In this document: in pieces, positions 16,438 through 25,811 of the stretch
Numbering within the stretch: the first letter of the stretch is position 1
Layout of the letters: every line of letters starts with the position of its first letter
NCBI RefSeq assembly: GCF_000515335.1
Contig: NZ_KI911563.1
Coordinates: 1,275,598-1,339,597, forward strand
Direction: 5' to 3'
DNA: 64,000 bases
Source: Cohnella panacarvi Gsoil 349
Lineage (GTDB): Bacteria > Bacillota > Bacilli > Paenibacillales > Paenibacillaceae
The notes under the pieces: model-generated
Told to the model about the DNA's origin: nothing
The model's input: only the letters and a program-made list of their open reading frames with translations
Databases searched by the model: none
Made by a program: the position numbers and the translations under genes

Positions 16438-16576
16438 TCTGTTGCACCTCCTCATGTCTAAGACTCGCCTCATGGGGTGCCGGTTGCCGCAACATAACGT
16501 TCAGTCAGGGCAGCGCCGGTCTTGTCGACCCGGTGGAGTGCGGTTGTAGCCTGCAAAATGTTCAGATTGCACGCAC
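16438..16576 (-). promoter_or_regulatory. rplU 5' leader, possible autoregulatory RNA
   Basis: About 139 bases of untranslated leader between the predicted start of transcription and the rplU ATG. It contains at least one bulged hairpin on the minus strand (CCGGGTC, GACAA loop, GACCGG at about 16514-16532) and a Gly/Cys-codon-free, structure-prone region. L21 operons of Bacillota are known to carry a conserved leader RNA; membership here is not verified. Confidence 0.4.
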
Positions 16577-16582
16577 TAATGT

Positions 16583-16611
16583 AGTTTAACACATTGCACA
16601 AGCGATAACAA
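16583..16611 (-). promoter_or_regulatory. Predicted rplU promoter
   Basis: On the minus strand TTGTTA (16606-16611), 17 bases, TAAACT (16583-16588). It sits directly after the RNase G stop codon at 16620. Confidence 0.6.
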
Positions 16612-16619
16612 CGGTAACT

Positions 16620-17855
16620 TTAACGAACGAATATTTTGCCGCTCCCTTTGCAAGCCGCGCACGTCTCGTAGAAATACTTCATCGCGTTCTCGCGCGCCTT
16701 TTTGCGGGTAATCTCCAGCAGTCCGAGCCGCGTCCAGCCGACGACTTGGCACTTCGTCCGGTCTCGCTTCATCGTCGACTCTAGAAGTTGCACGACCTGA
16801 TGACGATGCTCTTCGGTTTCCATATCGATGAAGTCGACGATAATGATGCCGCCGACGTCGCGTACTCGGAGCAGGCGGGCGATCTCTTCCGCCGCCTCCA
16901 GGTTCGTGAGGAACACGGTCTCCTCGAGCGATGCGGTGCCCGTATATTTGCCGGTGTTCACGTCGATGACGGTAAGCGCCTCCGTCTGATCCCACACCAG
17001 ATAGCCGCCGCTTCGCAGCCAAATCCGCGCTTGGAACGCCTTGTCGATTTGTTCTTTGACACCGAACTTCTCGAACATCGGTTGCTGATCCTGATAGGGA
17101 CGGATTCGGTTCTGCAGAGCCGGGGCCGCTTGGCGAACGTACTCCATCGCGTCCCGGAGACACGCGTCGTCGTCGATGATCAATTCGTCGGTATCGGGAG
17201 TGATGACGTCGCGAATGAGCCTATGTACGAGTCCCGAGTCTTTGTGCAGTTCGGCGGGAGCGGCGGTACTGCCGCTCGAAGCGATCACTTGATTCCAAAT
17301 CGCGCGCAGCCCGTCCAAGTCTTCCTCCAGCGAAACACGGCTTTCCCCTTCCGCGTTCGTGCGCATGATGAGCCCTTCGCCTTCCAGACGGATGTCTTCC
17401 GCCAAGCTCTTGAGACGCAGCCTCTCCGTCTCTTGGTCGATTTTCTTCGATATGCCGACGTAGTCGGCTCCCGGCATATACACAAGCCAGCGACCCGGCA
17501 AGGAGAAGTGGGTCGTTACCCGCGCGCCCTTGCCTCCGAGCGGTTCCTTCATCACCTGCACGAGCAGTTCGTCGCCGGGCGTCAGAAGCTCGGCAATGGA
17601 CGGCTTGTCCTTCGGCTGCTTGTCCAGGTGAGGGTGCAGGGCGTCGTCGACGTATAGAAAAGCGTTCTTCGACAGGCCGATGTCGACGAACGCGGCTTGC
17701 ATGCCGGGCAGCACGTTGACGACTTTGCCTTTATAGATGTTGCCGATCAAGGACTTGCCCGTGGCCTTCTCCAAGCTGAATTCCACGAGATTTCCGTTCT
17801 CGAGCAATGCCGATTGAGTAACGTCGTGCGAGCTATGGATGAACAGCTGCTTCAT
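16620..17855 (-). CDS. rng: Ribonuclease E/G family endoribonuclease
   Basis: 411 residues. Single-strand endoribonuclease for rRNA and mRNA processing. The S1 domain lies at about 35-120 (IGNIYKGKVVNVLPGMQAAFVDIG). The catalytic metal ligands are D298 (VIDVNTGKY) and D341 (IIVDFIDME), close to the D303/D346 pair of E. coli RNase E. The C-terminal CAACKGSGK keeps the two-Cys zinc-link motif. It has catalytic-domain length only, without a degradosome scaffold. Downstream of spoIVFB with a 33-base gap. Confidence 0.93.
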   Translation of the reverse strand: MKQLFIHSSHDVTQSALLENGNLVEFSLEKATGKSLIGNIYKGKVVNVLPGMQAAFVDIGLSKNAFLYVDDALHPHLDKQPKDKPSIAELLTPGDELLVQVMKEPLGGKGARVTTHFSLPGRWLVYMPGADYVGISKKIDQETERLRLKSLAEDIRLEGEGLIMRTNAEGESRVSLEEDLDGLRAIWNQVIASSGSTAAPAELHKDSGLVHRLIRDVITPDTDELIIDDDACLRDAMEYVRQAAPALQNRIRPYQDQQPMFEKFGVKEQIDKAFQARIWLRSGGYLVWDQTEALTVIDVNTGKYTGTASLEETVFLTNLEAAEEIARLLRVRDVGGIIIVDFIDMETEEHRHQVVQLLESTMKRDRTKCQVVGWTRLGLLEITRKKARENAMKYFYETCAACKGSGKIFVR

Positions 17856-17888
17856 TCAAACCTCCCGCTGGTTGCGCTTTTCTTCATT

Positions 17889-18764
17889 TTACATGAAAAG
17901 TCGAAAATCCGCATTCCCGGAAGTCAATCTGCCAAGAAACCCCTCGATGATCGTTTTTTCGGGAACGACCCGAGCGATCTTGCCTCGATTCATGACGTAT
18001 ACGAGATGATACTGCTCCTTCATGAGCAAGCGAATGATGTGGATGAGCGGACGGTCTTCCGCGATGACGATCGGGCGGGATAACGCGCCGCGCTCCACGC
18101 GGCGTTCCGAACGCTGGTTGCGGTGGACGAGGAAACGCAGAAACACGAACGGCACGTTGCGCATATACGTCCAATTGGAAGCGCACAGGAAGACGCCGAC
18201 GGCCAGTAAATTCAATTGAACCAAGCCGCCCGTAAGAAACGGATACACCGAAGCGCAGACGATCGAAGCGCTGAACAGAAGACTGATTCTTGCGCTCCAT
18301 AACAACGTGCGGTGGTAAGGCGCGAACAGGCTGATCCAAGCTTGAAGCATACGGCCTCCGTCAAGCGGCAGAACGGGCAGCAAATTAAACGCGCCGATAA
18401 GCAGGTTGGCGCGAATGAACGTTTCCGACCACCCGCTATCCACTACGCCCGCTTGTCCGAGCAGCCAACAAGCGCCCGAGAGTATCGCGTTCTGCATCGG
18501 TCCGGCCAGCGCGACCCATAATTCCTCCCTGGCCGGCAGCGTCCCCGCCTCTTCCACCTCGACGACGCCGCCGAACGGCAGCAGCTTCACTTCCCGTACG
18601 GTCCAGCCGAAACGCAGCGCCGCGATAAGGTGGCCAAGCTCGTGCCATAGCACAATGACGAACAGCGTCGCCAGATCCATGAACCGTCCCGTCGCGATCG
18701 AAGCGATCATGACGAGGACGAACAGCGGATGAAGGCGGAACGCGATCCCTTGCCATTTAATCAA
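17889..18764 (-). CDS. spoIVFB: SpoIVFB-type intramembrane metalloprotease
   Basis: 291 residues. Site-2-protease family enzyme that cleaves pro-sigmaK in the mother cell. HELGH at 41-45 lies in a membrane segment and LPLDGG at 132-137 supplies the third zinc ligand (D135). Several further hydrophobic segments (6-26, 88-108, 118-132, 152-172, 176-192) are visible. The tail from about residue 205 looks like a CBS-type ATP-sensing domain (RPIVIAEDRPLIHIIRLLMKE). It overlaps spoIVFA by 8 bases. Confidence 0.93.
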   Translation of the reverse strand: MIKWQGIAFRLHPLFVLVMIASIATGRFMDLATLFVIVLWHELGHLIAALRFGWTVREVKLLPFGGVVEVEEAGTLPAREELWVALAGPMQNAILSGACWLLGQAGVVDSGWSETFIRANLLIGAFNLLPVLPLDGGRMLQAWISLFAPYHRTLLWSARISLLFSASIVCASVYPFLTGGLVQLNLLAVGVFLCASNWTYMRNVPFVFLRFLVHRNQRSERRVERGALSRPIVIAEDRPLIHIIRLLMKEQYHLVYVMNRGKIARVVPEKTIIEGFLGRLTSGNADFRLFM

Positions 18765-19746
18765 AGGACACCACTTCCGTCGGATTCAGCTTCTTGCCGT
18801 TCTGCTGCATGGCGAAGTAAAGCTTGCTCTCTCCGCCTTGCTGCGCCGCTTGCAACTCTCCGAGCTTATCGCCGGCTTCGACCCAATCGTTCTCCTTAAC
18901 CGAGGCGCGCTGCAAATTGCCGTATACGGACAAAATCCGGTCGGGATGCTGGACCAGGATCGTCAGCCCGTTCTCGCTCTCGGCTTGCACTTGGATGACG
19001 CGTCCGGCGTACACCGCCACGATATCGCTGCCTCCCGGAGCCGCCACTTGGACGCCGTTGCCGCTCTGTTCGTAAGTTTGCACGATGCGTCCTTGCACGG
19101 GCAGCACGGTGTCTTCTCTGTTCAAAGAAGCGGCGACCTCCTTTGTCTCACCGCTCTTGTCCGAGAAGGAGAGGAATGACGGCGAGCCCCCGAACGTATC
19201 GCTATACCAAGCTTCTATCGCTTCGAAGTCCATATCGTTCGTCAAGGAATCGATCACCCACGCCCGCGCCTCCGCGCTGCCCGGAATCTCGTATTTCATC
19301 CAACCCCACATCCCCGCGAACAGCAAGCCGGAGATCACGAGCCGAACCATCATGCCGCGCGCCCAAGGAGACAACCTAGAACCGCCCGGCGAATTGCCGT
19401 GCTCCGGCGCTCGCGACGTCGGCTTCAATCCCTTCATGCCCGCCCAATTGCTCGTATCGTAATTCATGGAACGTTGCTTTTCTTTCCACCACAGCTCCGG
19501 ATCCGGCTCGCTCGACGGCATGATCGGCGACATCGGGATGTGCGCCTGCGGCGCCGCAGGCAGCTGCGGGTCTATCGAAATCCCGCTCGGGACGGCTTCT
19601 ATCGTCGGCGGCGAATCGGGCCGAACGGAAGAATGCTCCAGCCGATCGTGATTCTCGCGAGTGATAACTTCTTTAGCCTGCATATCCGTAATCAATTGCT
19701 GTATACGTTCGCGCCTGCGATCCCGCGCGTTGTTCCTCGTCTGCAC
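18757..19746 (-). CDS. spoIVFA: SpoIVFA, scaffold/inhibitor of the pro-sigmaK protease
   Basis: 329 residues: a long hydrophilic cytoplasmic N-terminus, one membrane segment (132-150), and a C-terminal M23/LytM-like domain (about 215-325, QTYEQSGNGVQVAAPGGSDIVAVYAGRV). The HxH metal motif of active M23 peptidases is replaced by SVYGNLQ, so it is probably non-catalytic, as expected for SpoIVFA, which tethers SpoIVFB and is cut by SpoIVB. Directly upstream of and overlapping spoIVFB. Confidence 0.9.
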   Translation of the reverse strand: MQTRNNARDRRRERIQQLITDMQAKEVITRENHDRLEHSSVRPDSPPTIEAVPSGISIDPQLPAAPQAHIPMSPIMPSSEPDPELWWKEKQRSMNYDTSNWAGMKGLKPTSRAPEHGNSPGGSRLSPWARGMMVRLVISGLLFAGMWGWMKYEIPGSAEARAWVIDSLTNDMDFEAIEAWYSDTFGGSPSFLSFSDKSGETKEVAASLNREDTVLPVQGRIVQTYEQSGNGVQVAAPGGSDIVAVYAGRVIQVQAESENGLTILVQHPDRILSVYGNLQRASVKENDWVEAGDKLGELQAAQQGGESKLYFAMQQNGKKLNPTEVVSFD

Positions 19747-19826
19747 GGCAAGCCCTCCTTGTCCTTCTCTTCTACTATCACCTTATGGCGGACAAAGGGG
19801 GATTAGACTTGCAACGCATGCGCACA

Positions 19827-19862
19827 TAAAAAACGTCCGCCCGGCCGTCGCCTGCGAACGTT
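19827..19862 (-). terminator. Terminator after rodA
   Basis: On the minus strand AACGTTCGC (19854-19862) pairs with GCGGACGTT (19832-19840), nine pairs with one G-U, followed by a T-run at 19828-19833. It ends the mreB-rodA operon. Confidence 0.85.
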
Positions 19863-19865
19863 CAT

Positions 19866-21014
19866 TTACGTGTCCATTTCGTATTTCTCTTGATGGGATT
19901 TAATGCTGAATATTAAGCCGATGGACAGCATGTTCAGCAGCAGCGACGTTCCGCCGTAGCTGATGAACGGCAGCGTAATCCCCGTCAGCGGCATGATGCC
20001 GATCATCATCCCGATGTTCTCGAAAATCTGGAATACCATCATCGAGGCGATACCGATAATGATGAACGAGCCTCGTAAGTCAATGCACTGATAGGCGATT
20101 AAGATCATCCTGTAAATAAATATGAAGTACAGGAGCAGCAAGACGGCGGCGCCTTGGAATCCGAATTCCTCCGCGATGACGACGAAGATGGAGTCCGAGT
20201 ACGTATACGGAATAAACCTGCGGTTTTTGGAATCGCCTTCCATATATCCGTCGCCCGCCAATCCGCCCGACCCGATGGCGATCTGGGCGTATTTCGACTG
20301 TCGGCTGTCGTCCTCGGAAGCTTCGTCCGGATGGATGAAGGTATTGATCCGCTGGTACCAGTGGCCTTTGTCGTGCTCTTCCATATACGTTTTGATTTCC
20401 GTATTGTACGCATTAAACAAGGTTCCGAATAACATTAACCCGCCGATGATCGCTCCTAATCCTAGCATGACGTACGAATATCGGATATTACCGATCCAAA
20501 GCATGCCGAGCACGATGAAAATATAGATGATCGCGTTGCCCAAATCCGGCTGGATCATGACGAGCAGGAAAGGGACGAACACCGTCACGGCGACGAGCAT
20601 GACGTCGCTGCGCAGCCGCAGCGGATCGCCGAGTCGTCTTCCGAGCAATGCGGCTATGGCGACGATCAGGAATATTTTCATCATTTCTGCCGGCTGGAAT
20701 TGGAAGCCTCTCCCGAGCACGAACCAGCCTTTGGCGCCGTTAATCTCCGGAGCGAATAAATAGACCGCCACCAGCAAAATAATCCCGAGCGCGTACCAGA
20801 CATACCAGGTTTTGAGGATCAGCCGATAATCGACCATAGTCGATAGGACAATGACGACGAAGCCGGCGGCGTAATAGACGAGCGTCTTCAGGTCGTAATT
20901 CGGATATTGAGGATTGCCGTGGGTCGCGCTTCGGATCAATAAGGCGCTGATCCCCATGAATGCCGCCAAGATAAGCAGCATCATCCAATCCATCTTTTTC
21001 AATCGGTTAAGCAA
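19866..21014 (-). CDS. rodA: RodA, SEDS-family peptidoglycan polymerase
   Basis: 382 residues with about ten hydrophobic segments. SEDS glycosyltransferase of the elongasome, which polymerises lipid II with a class B PBP. Family motifs are present: KGWFVLGRGFQFQPAEMMKI, the catalytic-loop region PFLLVMIQPDLGNA, and the C-terminal GITLPFISYGGTS. Last gene of mreB-C-D-minC-minD-rodA. Confidence 0.94.
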   Translation of the reverse strand: MLNRLKKMDWMMLLILAAFMGISALLIRSATHGNPQYPNYDLKTLVYYAAGFVVIVLSTMVDYRLILKTWYVWYALGIILLVAVYLFAPEINGAKGWFVLGRGFQFQPAEMMKIFLIVAIAALLGRRLGDPLRLRSDVMLVAVTVFVPFLLVMIQPDLGNAIIYIFIVLGMLWIGNIRYSYVMLGLGAIIGGLMLFGTLFNAYNTEIKTYMEEHDKGHWYQRINTFIHPDEASEDDSRQSKYAQIAIGSGGLAGDGYMEGDSKNRRFIPYTYSDSIFVVIAEEFGFQGAAVLLLLYFIFIYRMILIAYQCIDLRGSFIIIGIASMMVFQIFENIGMMIGIMPLTGITLPFISYGGTSLLLNMLSIGLIFSIKSHQEKYEMDT

Positions 21015-21021
21015 GTTCCGA

Positions 21022-21816
21022 TCATCCCATTCCCAAGAACTTCTTTACTTTGCGGAACATGCCGGCTTTCTCCTCCAGCTGCGAGAGCGGGACGGTTTCG
21101 CCGAGAATTCGACGAGCGATATTGCGGTAGGCGATCGCCGCGCGGGAATTCGGGTTCATCACCGTCGGCTCCCCTTGGTTCGCGGCTTTAATCACCATCT
21201 CATCATCGGGTACGATGCCGAGAAGATCAATGGCTAATACTTGGCAGATGTCGTCGATCTCCAGCATATCGCCGCTCTTCATCATATTCGGACGAATCCG
21301 GTTGATCACCAGCTTCGGAGACGCGATATGGCTTTTCTCCAGCAGGCCGATGACGCGGTCCGCGTCGCGCACGGCCGCGTTCTCCGGCGTCGTGACGACG
21401 ATCGCTTGCGTCGCTCCGGCAATGGCGTTACGGAAGCCTTGCTCGATGCCGGCGGGACAATCGATAATGATGTAATCGAAATCGGGTTTCAAGCTGTCGA
21501 CGATCTGCTTGACTTGCTCCGGCGACACGTCGTTCTTGTCTTTCGTCTGCGCGGCGGGGAGCATATATAACTCGTCGAACCTTTTATCTTTAATGAGGGC
21601 TTGGTTGACTCTGCAACGGCCTTCGGCTACGTCGATGAGATCATAGACGATGCGATTCTCCAGCCCCATGACGACGTCCAAATTACGCAGGCCGATATCG
21701 GTATCCACCATGCACACTTTTTGACCGAGCAAAGCCAGCGCCGTGCCGATATTCGCGGATGTCGTCGTTTTGCCGACTCCGCCTTTGCCCGAGGTGACTA
21801 CTATCGCTTCTCCCAT
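21022..21816 (-). CDS. minD: Septum-site determining ATPase MinD
   Basis: 264 residues. Membrane-cycling ATPase that recruits MinC to block polar Z-rings. Deviant Walker A GKGGVGKTT near residue 10, IIDCPAGIEQGF for Walker B, and the C-terminal amphipathic membrane-targeting helix (EEKAGMFRKVKKFLG). Three bases downstream of minC. Confidence 0.97.
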   Translation of the reverse strand: MGEAIVVTSGKGGVGKTTTSANIGTALALLGQKVCMVDTDIGLRNLDVVMGLENRIVYDLIDVAEGRCRVNQALIKDKRFDELYMLPAAQTKDKNDVSPEQVKQIVDSLKPDFDYIIIDCPAGIEQGFRNAIAGATQAIVVTTPENAAVRDADRVIGLLEKSHIASPKLVINRIRPNMMKSGDMLEIDDICQVLAIDLLGIVPDDEMVIKAANQGEPTVMNPNSRAAIAYRNIARRILGETVPLSQLEEKAGMFRKVKKFLGMG

Positions 21817-21819
21817 GGA

Positions 21820-22482
21820 TTACACTCCTTTGAACTGCATGACATCTTTGCGGTGACGGCTGAGGCTGGTCATCTTATCGATCGCCATCTTGCCGTCCTT
21901 GAGGAACGCATATTCCATCCAAGGCTCCGCGGACGTCCACTCGTCCGGCGGCCGGCTGATTACGTCGGCGATTCTAAGCTGGGTCGGCGTCATCGAAGAC
22001 GCGGCGATGATCGCGTCTTCGTTGCCCGCCGAGCCTGCGTGCGCCATTCCCCTTAGCGCCCCGATAATATAGACATCCCCCGTACAACGAACGACCCCGC
22101 CCGGATTAACATCCCCAAGCAGTAGCAAGTGTCCGTCGTATTCCAACGTTTGACCGGAACGAACGATAGCGGCTACCGTATGTAAACTTGGTCCGGTTAG
22201 CGAGGAAGGTTCTTGCTCCGGCGGATTGCTCTCTATCGATTGAATCAATAGATTCCCTTGCTTGCGAAGGACGGCGCGAACGCGCTCCTGATCTTCCTCA
22301 TCCAATTGCCTGTCGCCAAGCTTAATGAATACGTGAATGATCGGACCGGTGAATTGCTGCGCGTGTTTGTCCAGTTTCGTTCCTAACTCGCTGAGCAAGG
22401 CGTCGAATTCGCAGTCGTCGTCCAGCAGAAAAACGAGCCCGTCTTTCGTCCCCTTGATCGTTATGTGCGATTTGCCGGCCAT
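21820..22482 (-). CDS. minC: Septum-site determining protein MinC
   Basis: 220 residues from ATG 22482, chosen for the GGGAGGAG site; upstream in-frame codons have no signal. Inhibitor of FtsZ polymerisation. N-terminal domain MAGKSHITIKGTKDGLVFLL; C-terminal beta-helix domain with GDVNPGGVVRCTGDVYIIGALRG. Between mreD and minD. Confidence 0.96.
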   Translation of the reverse strand: MAGKSHITIKGTKDGLVFLLDDDCEFDALLSELGTKLDKHAQQFTGPIIHVFIKLGDRQLDEEDQERVRAVLRKQGNLLIQSIESNPPEQEPSSLTGPSLHTVAAIVRSGQTLEYDGHLLLLGDVNPGGVVRCTGDVYIIGALRGMAHAGSAGNEDAIIAASSMTPTQLRIADVISRPPDEWTSAEPWMEYAFLKDGKMAIDKMTSLSRHRKDVMQFKGV

Positions 22483-22538
22483 TTTTCCGCTCCTCCCTAC
22501 GATATTTGAAATTCTGCCAAGATAAGCCGAATTCCTGC

Positions 22539-23069
22539 TTACTCCGGATTGTCTTCGCCTGAAGATAGGGATGGTTTCACCAAATAGCGACGAACCGGCA
22601 CATAGACGAGAAGAGCGAACAAGAGCTGGAGCAGCGTCGTCGGAGCGATTTGCCAATAGAACACGAAGCTATAAGACAAGTCCGTAAGCCCAAAAAGCTT
22701 GTAGATCAAATAAACGACCGTATCGAGCAGCGCGCCCCCGACGACGACGATCCATACGAAAAACGCGAGCGTGAACGAGCGCCTCTCCGCCGCCAGTCCC
22801 GCAACATAGCCGAGCAGACCCATTCCGAACCCGTAAGGGCCGATCAGATTGCCGTAGAACAAAATATCCTGCAGCAATCCGAAGCCGAGGCCGAACAGGA
22901 ACGCCGGGTGGCGTCCTCCGAAGCCGGAAACGAATAACGTCATAATAAAGGCCAAATGCGGGAGCAGCCGTTCCGTCCATGCGGGAGGTACGAGCCACGG
23001 GAATACGGCGGTCTCGATGATCAATAGCAGCAGCGTCCAGAGAATAACCCGATTGATTCTCATCGTCAC
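22539..23069 (-). CDS. mreD: Rod-shape determining protein MreD
   Basis: 176 residues with five or six membrane segments (for example 8-27, 38-50, 56-90, 98-120, 137-158) and the MreD pattern GFGFGLLQDILFYGNLIGPYGFG-type turn around 56-80. Part of the MreBCD elongasome. The GTG start at 23069 overlaps the mreC stop (GTGA); ATG 23063 two codons later is an equal alternative. Confidence 0.93.
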   Translation of the reverse strand: MTMRINRVILWTLLLLIIETAVFPWLVPPAWTERLLPHLAFIMTLFVSGFGGRHPAFLFGLGFGLLQDILFYGNLIGPYGFGMGLLGYVAGLAAERRSFTLAFFVWIVVVGGALLDTVVYLIYKLFGLTDLSYSFVFYWQIAPTTLLQLLFALLVYVPVRRYLVKPSLSSGEDNPE

Positions 23070-23917
23070 GGACCGTCCACTTCAGGCACGACGACGACGA
23101 ACACCTCTCGCAGGTGGTCGAACTTGGCCGCCGGCGTAATGACGGCCGTATGCGTTAGACCGAAATCGCCGACTTGGCGGCTGTCTACCGTACCGATAAT
23201 GATTCCTTTAGGGAAAATGTTACCTAGACCCGACGTAATGACTTTGTCGTCTACGGCGAGCGGGTCTCTCTCGTCGATCTTCGTCATTTGCAGCTTACCG
23301 GATTCTTCGTCGTATTCGATAATACCGAACGACTGTGTCTCTTTGCCGAGCACGGTTGCCGATATCGGCATTCCCGCGGACGAGTTCTCGTCCAAGTCGG
23401 TAATCAGCTTGACCGTCGACGTGAACGTGGACACTCGGCTGACGATGCCGACGAGCCCGTCGACCGTCGTGATCGCCATATCCGGCTGGACGCCGTCTCT
23501 GGAGCCCAAATTGATTTTGATCGTCTTCTCGTAAGGATTCGAAGTCGTGCCTACGACTTGCGCGATCAAATAACGATAATTGTCCAACTGCTTCTGGCGT
23601 TCCGTGAAGTTCAGCTCCTCTTGCAGGCGCTTGTTCTCCGCTTCGAGCATGTTGAACCGAATCTGGTCTTGCGTATATTGCGCTACGGTCTGACGGAGCA
23701 GTTCGTTCTCCTTATACACGTCGGAAAGCCGGCCGAGGTCGCGGAAAAAATCCGCGACCGCTCCGACCGGCCGGTAAAATACGCCTTGTACAGTCCCGAT
23801 GGCGTCGTTGACGAACTTCTCGGGCCAAGTCAATTTTTTGCGACCGAGCGTGAACCCCATAAGCGCAATGAATACGATCAACCCAATCATAAGAATAAAC
23901 AGTCTTTTGTTGCGCAT
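23066..23917 (-). CDS. mreC: Rod-shape determining protein MreC
   Basis: 283 residues: a short cytoplasmic start, one membrane segment (5-25), a coiled coil at about 65-108 (DVYKENELLRQTVAQYTQ, MLEAENKRLQEEL) and a beta-barrel domain (VVGTTSNPYEKTIKINLGSRDGVQ). Links MreB filaments to wall synthases. Follows mreB by 56 bases. Confidence 0.95.
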   Translation of the reverse strand: MRNKRLFILMIGLIVFIALMGFTLGRKKLTWPEKFVNDAIGTVQGVFYRPVGAVADFFRDLGRLSDVYKENELLRQTVAQYTQDQIRFNMLEAENKRLQEELNFTERQKQLDNYRYLIAQVVGTTSNPYEKTIKINLGSRDGVQPDMAITTVDGLVGIVSRVSTFTSTVKLITDLDENSSAGMPISATVLGKETQSFGIIEYDEESGKLQMTKIDERDPLAVDDKVITSGLGNIFPKGIIIGTVDSRQVGDFGLTHTAVITPAAKFDHLREVFVVVVPEVDGP

Positions 23918-23973
23918 TAACTTAAAGATATCCGCTCACCTGCTTTTCCGTCCCATGGGCTAAGCTTTGCTTT

Positions 23974-24987
23974 CTAGCGAGTTCCGCCTTTCGTTTTGAA
24001 CAAATGAATGTTGTCGAGCGCTCGGCCGGTTCCGATGACGACGCAGTCCAGCGGATTCTCCGCCACGAGGACGGGCATTCCCGTCTCTCGCGAAAGCATC
24101 TTGTCGAGGTTGCGCAGGAGCGCGCCGCCTCCGGTCAGAACGATTCCTCTGTCCATAATGTCGGCCGATAGCTCCGGCGGGCACTTCTCCAGCGTGATCT
24201 TAACCGCGTCGATAATGGCGCCCACGGTATCCGACAGCGCTTCGGTCACTTCGTCGGACGTGATGGCGAGCGTCTTCGGCAGGCCGGTGACCAGGTCGCG
24301 GCCGCGAATTTCGATCGACTCGACTTTGTCGAGCGGCATAGCCGACCCGATCTCCATCTTCAACTGCTCCGCCGTACGCTCCCCGATCATCAGGTTGTAC
24401 AGACGCTTAATGTAAGCAATGACCGCATCGTCCATCTCGTCGCCCGCAATCCGGATCGAGCGGCTCGTAACGATGCCGCCGAGCGATATGACGGCCACTT
24501 CCGTCGTGCCGCCGCCGATGTCTACGACCATGCTGCCCGTCGGCTCCCAGACCGGAAGGTCCGCGCCGATCGCCGCCGCGAACGGCTCCTCGATAATGTA
24601 AGCTTCGCGAGCGCCGGCTTGCTTCGTCGCGTCTTCGACCGCGCGTTTCTCGACCGCGGTGATGCCCGACGGCACGCACACCATCACGTTCGGATGGCGC
24701 GGGAACAGCGCGCGCGCCTTCTGCGCGCGGCGAATGAAATATTTGATCATCGTCGCCGTCGTCTCGAAATCGGCGATGACGCCGTCCTTCATCGGACGAA
24801 TCGCAACGATGTTGCCCGGCGTGCGCCCGATCATCTTCTTCGCTTCGGTGCCGACGGCCTCGATTTTCTTCGTATCGGTACGAAGGGCGACCACGGAGGG
24901 CTCCCTTACGGCGATTCCTTTGCCTTTAACGTATACGAGCGTGTTAGCCGTACCTAAGTCGATCCCCAAATCTCGCGTGAATGCCAT
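23974..24987 (-). CDS. mreB: Actin-like rod-shape protein MreB
   Basis: 337 residues. Actin-fold ATPase that orients wall elongation. Phosphate-1 motif [19 protein letters not shown] at the N-terminus, the connecting region [22 protein letters not shown], phosphate-2 [19 protein letters not shown] and adenosine motif [12 protein letters not shown]. First gene of the mre-min-rodA operon. Confidence 0.98.
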   Translation of the reverse strand: MAFTRDLGIDLGTANTLVYVKGKGIAVREPSVVALRTDTKKIEAVGTEAKKMIGRTPGNIVAIRPMKDGVIADFETTATMIKYFIRRAQKARALFPRHPNVMVCVPSGITAVEKRAVEDATKQAGAREAYIIEEPFAAAIGADLPVWEPTGSMVVDIGGGTTEVAVISLGGIVTSRSIRIAGDEMDDAVIAYIKRLYNLMIGERTAEQLKMEIGSAMPLDKVESIEIRGRDLVTGLPKTLAITSDEVTEALSDTVGAIIDAVKITLEKCPPELSADIMDRGIVLTGGGALLRNLDKMLSRETGMPVLVAENPLDCVVIGTGRALDNIHLFKTKGGTR

Positions 24988-25070
24988 GCTGCTACCTCCT
25001 GCTATTACCGCGACCGCTAGCTAACGCCGGAAGGGGCGTATCGGTCGTCGGGACAATCCCTATTATTTTA

Positions 25071-25766
25071 CTACAAGCATCCGGTTTCCTTCAAACTCGT
25101 ATAACGATTGTCACCTATTACCAAATGGTCCAGCAACTCGATGCCGACAAGCTCCCCGGCTTCCGCGAGCCGCTTCGTGAGAACGATGTCTTCGGGACTC
25201 GGTACTGGATCGCCGCTAGGATGATTGTGCGCGCACAAGATTGATGCGCTGCTTCGGCGGATCGCGGCGCGGAACACTTCCCGCGGATGGACGATCGAAG
25301 CGTTCAAGCTGCCGATCGACAAAGTCTGCCTGCCGATGACTTGATTCTTCGTATTCAGGAACAGACAGACGAAATGCTCCTCCCTCAAGTGGCGAAGCTC
25401 CTCCATAAGCAAGTCCGCCGCGTCTTGAGGACAGCTGATCTTGACCATGTCCGGCAGTTGGGATCTTGCGACCCTGCGCCCGAGCTCGATGGAAGCTTGA
25501 AGCAGCAGCGCCTTGGCCGGGCCGATGCCGCGAATAGGCGTGAGCTCGTCCCAATTGCTCTCGGCGAGTCTTCGCAAGCCGCCGCGTTCCGTCAAGATTC
25601 GCCGAGCGAGATCGATAGAAGATTCGTCTTTCGTGCCCGTCCGGAGCAATATGGCCAGCAGCTCCGCGTGACTGAGCGCGCCGGCGCCGTATTGTTGCAT
25701 TCTTTCCCGCGGCCGTTCTTCGGCTCTCATCTCTCTAATCCGATAAGATCGTTGCGCTCTCATCAT
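25071..25766 (-). CDS. radC: RadC/JAMM-domain protein
   Basis: 231 residues. An N-terminal helix-hairpin-helix region (LTPIRGIGPAKALLLQASIELG) precedes a JAMM/MPN metalloprotease-like domain with EVFRAAIRRSSASILCAHNHPSGDP: HNHPSGD plus the upstream Glu is the metal site. Historically linked to DNA repair; the molecular role is unresolved. Upstream of mreB, as in B. subtilis. Confidence 0.94.
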   Translation of the reverse strand: MMRAQRSYRIREMRAEERPRERMQQYGAGALSHAELLAILLRTGTKDESSIDLARRILTERGGLRRLAESNWDELTPIRGIGPAKALLLQASIELGRRVARSQLPDMVKISCPQDAADLLMEELRHLREEHFVCLFLNTKNQVIGRQTLSIGSLNASIVHPREVFRAAIRRSSASILCAHNHPSGDPVPSPEDIVLTKRLAEAGELVGIELLDHLVIGDNRYTSLKETGCL

Positions 25767-25811
25767 TATCCTGCCTTCGTTAGCCGCGTCGGCCGCGGGA
25801 TTGGCTTAAAC

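Noticed and set aside
18757..19746. Active M23 endopeptidase
   Set aside because: The metal-binding HxH motif is missing, and context next to spoIVFB identifies it as SpoIVFA.
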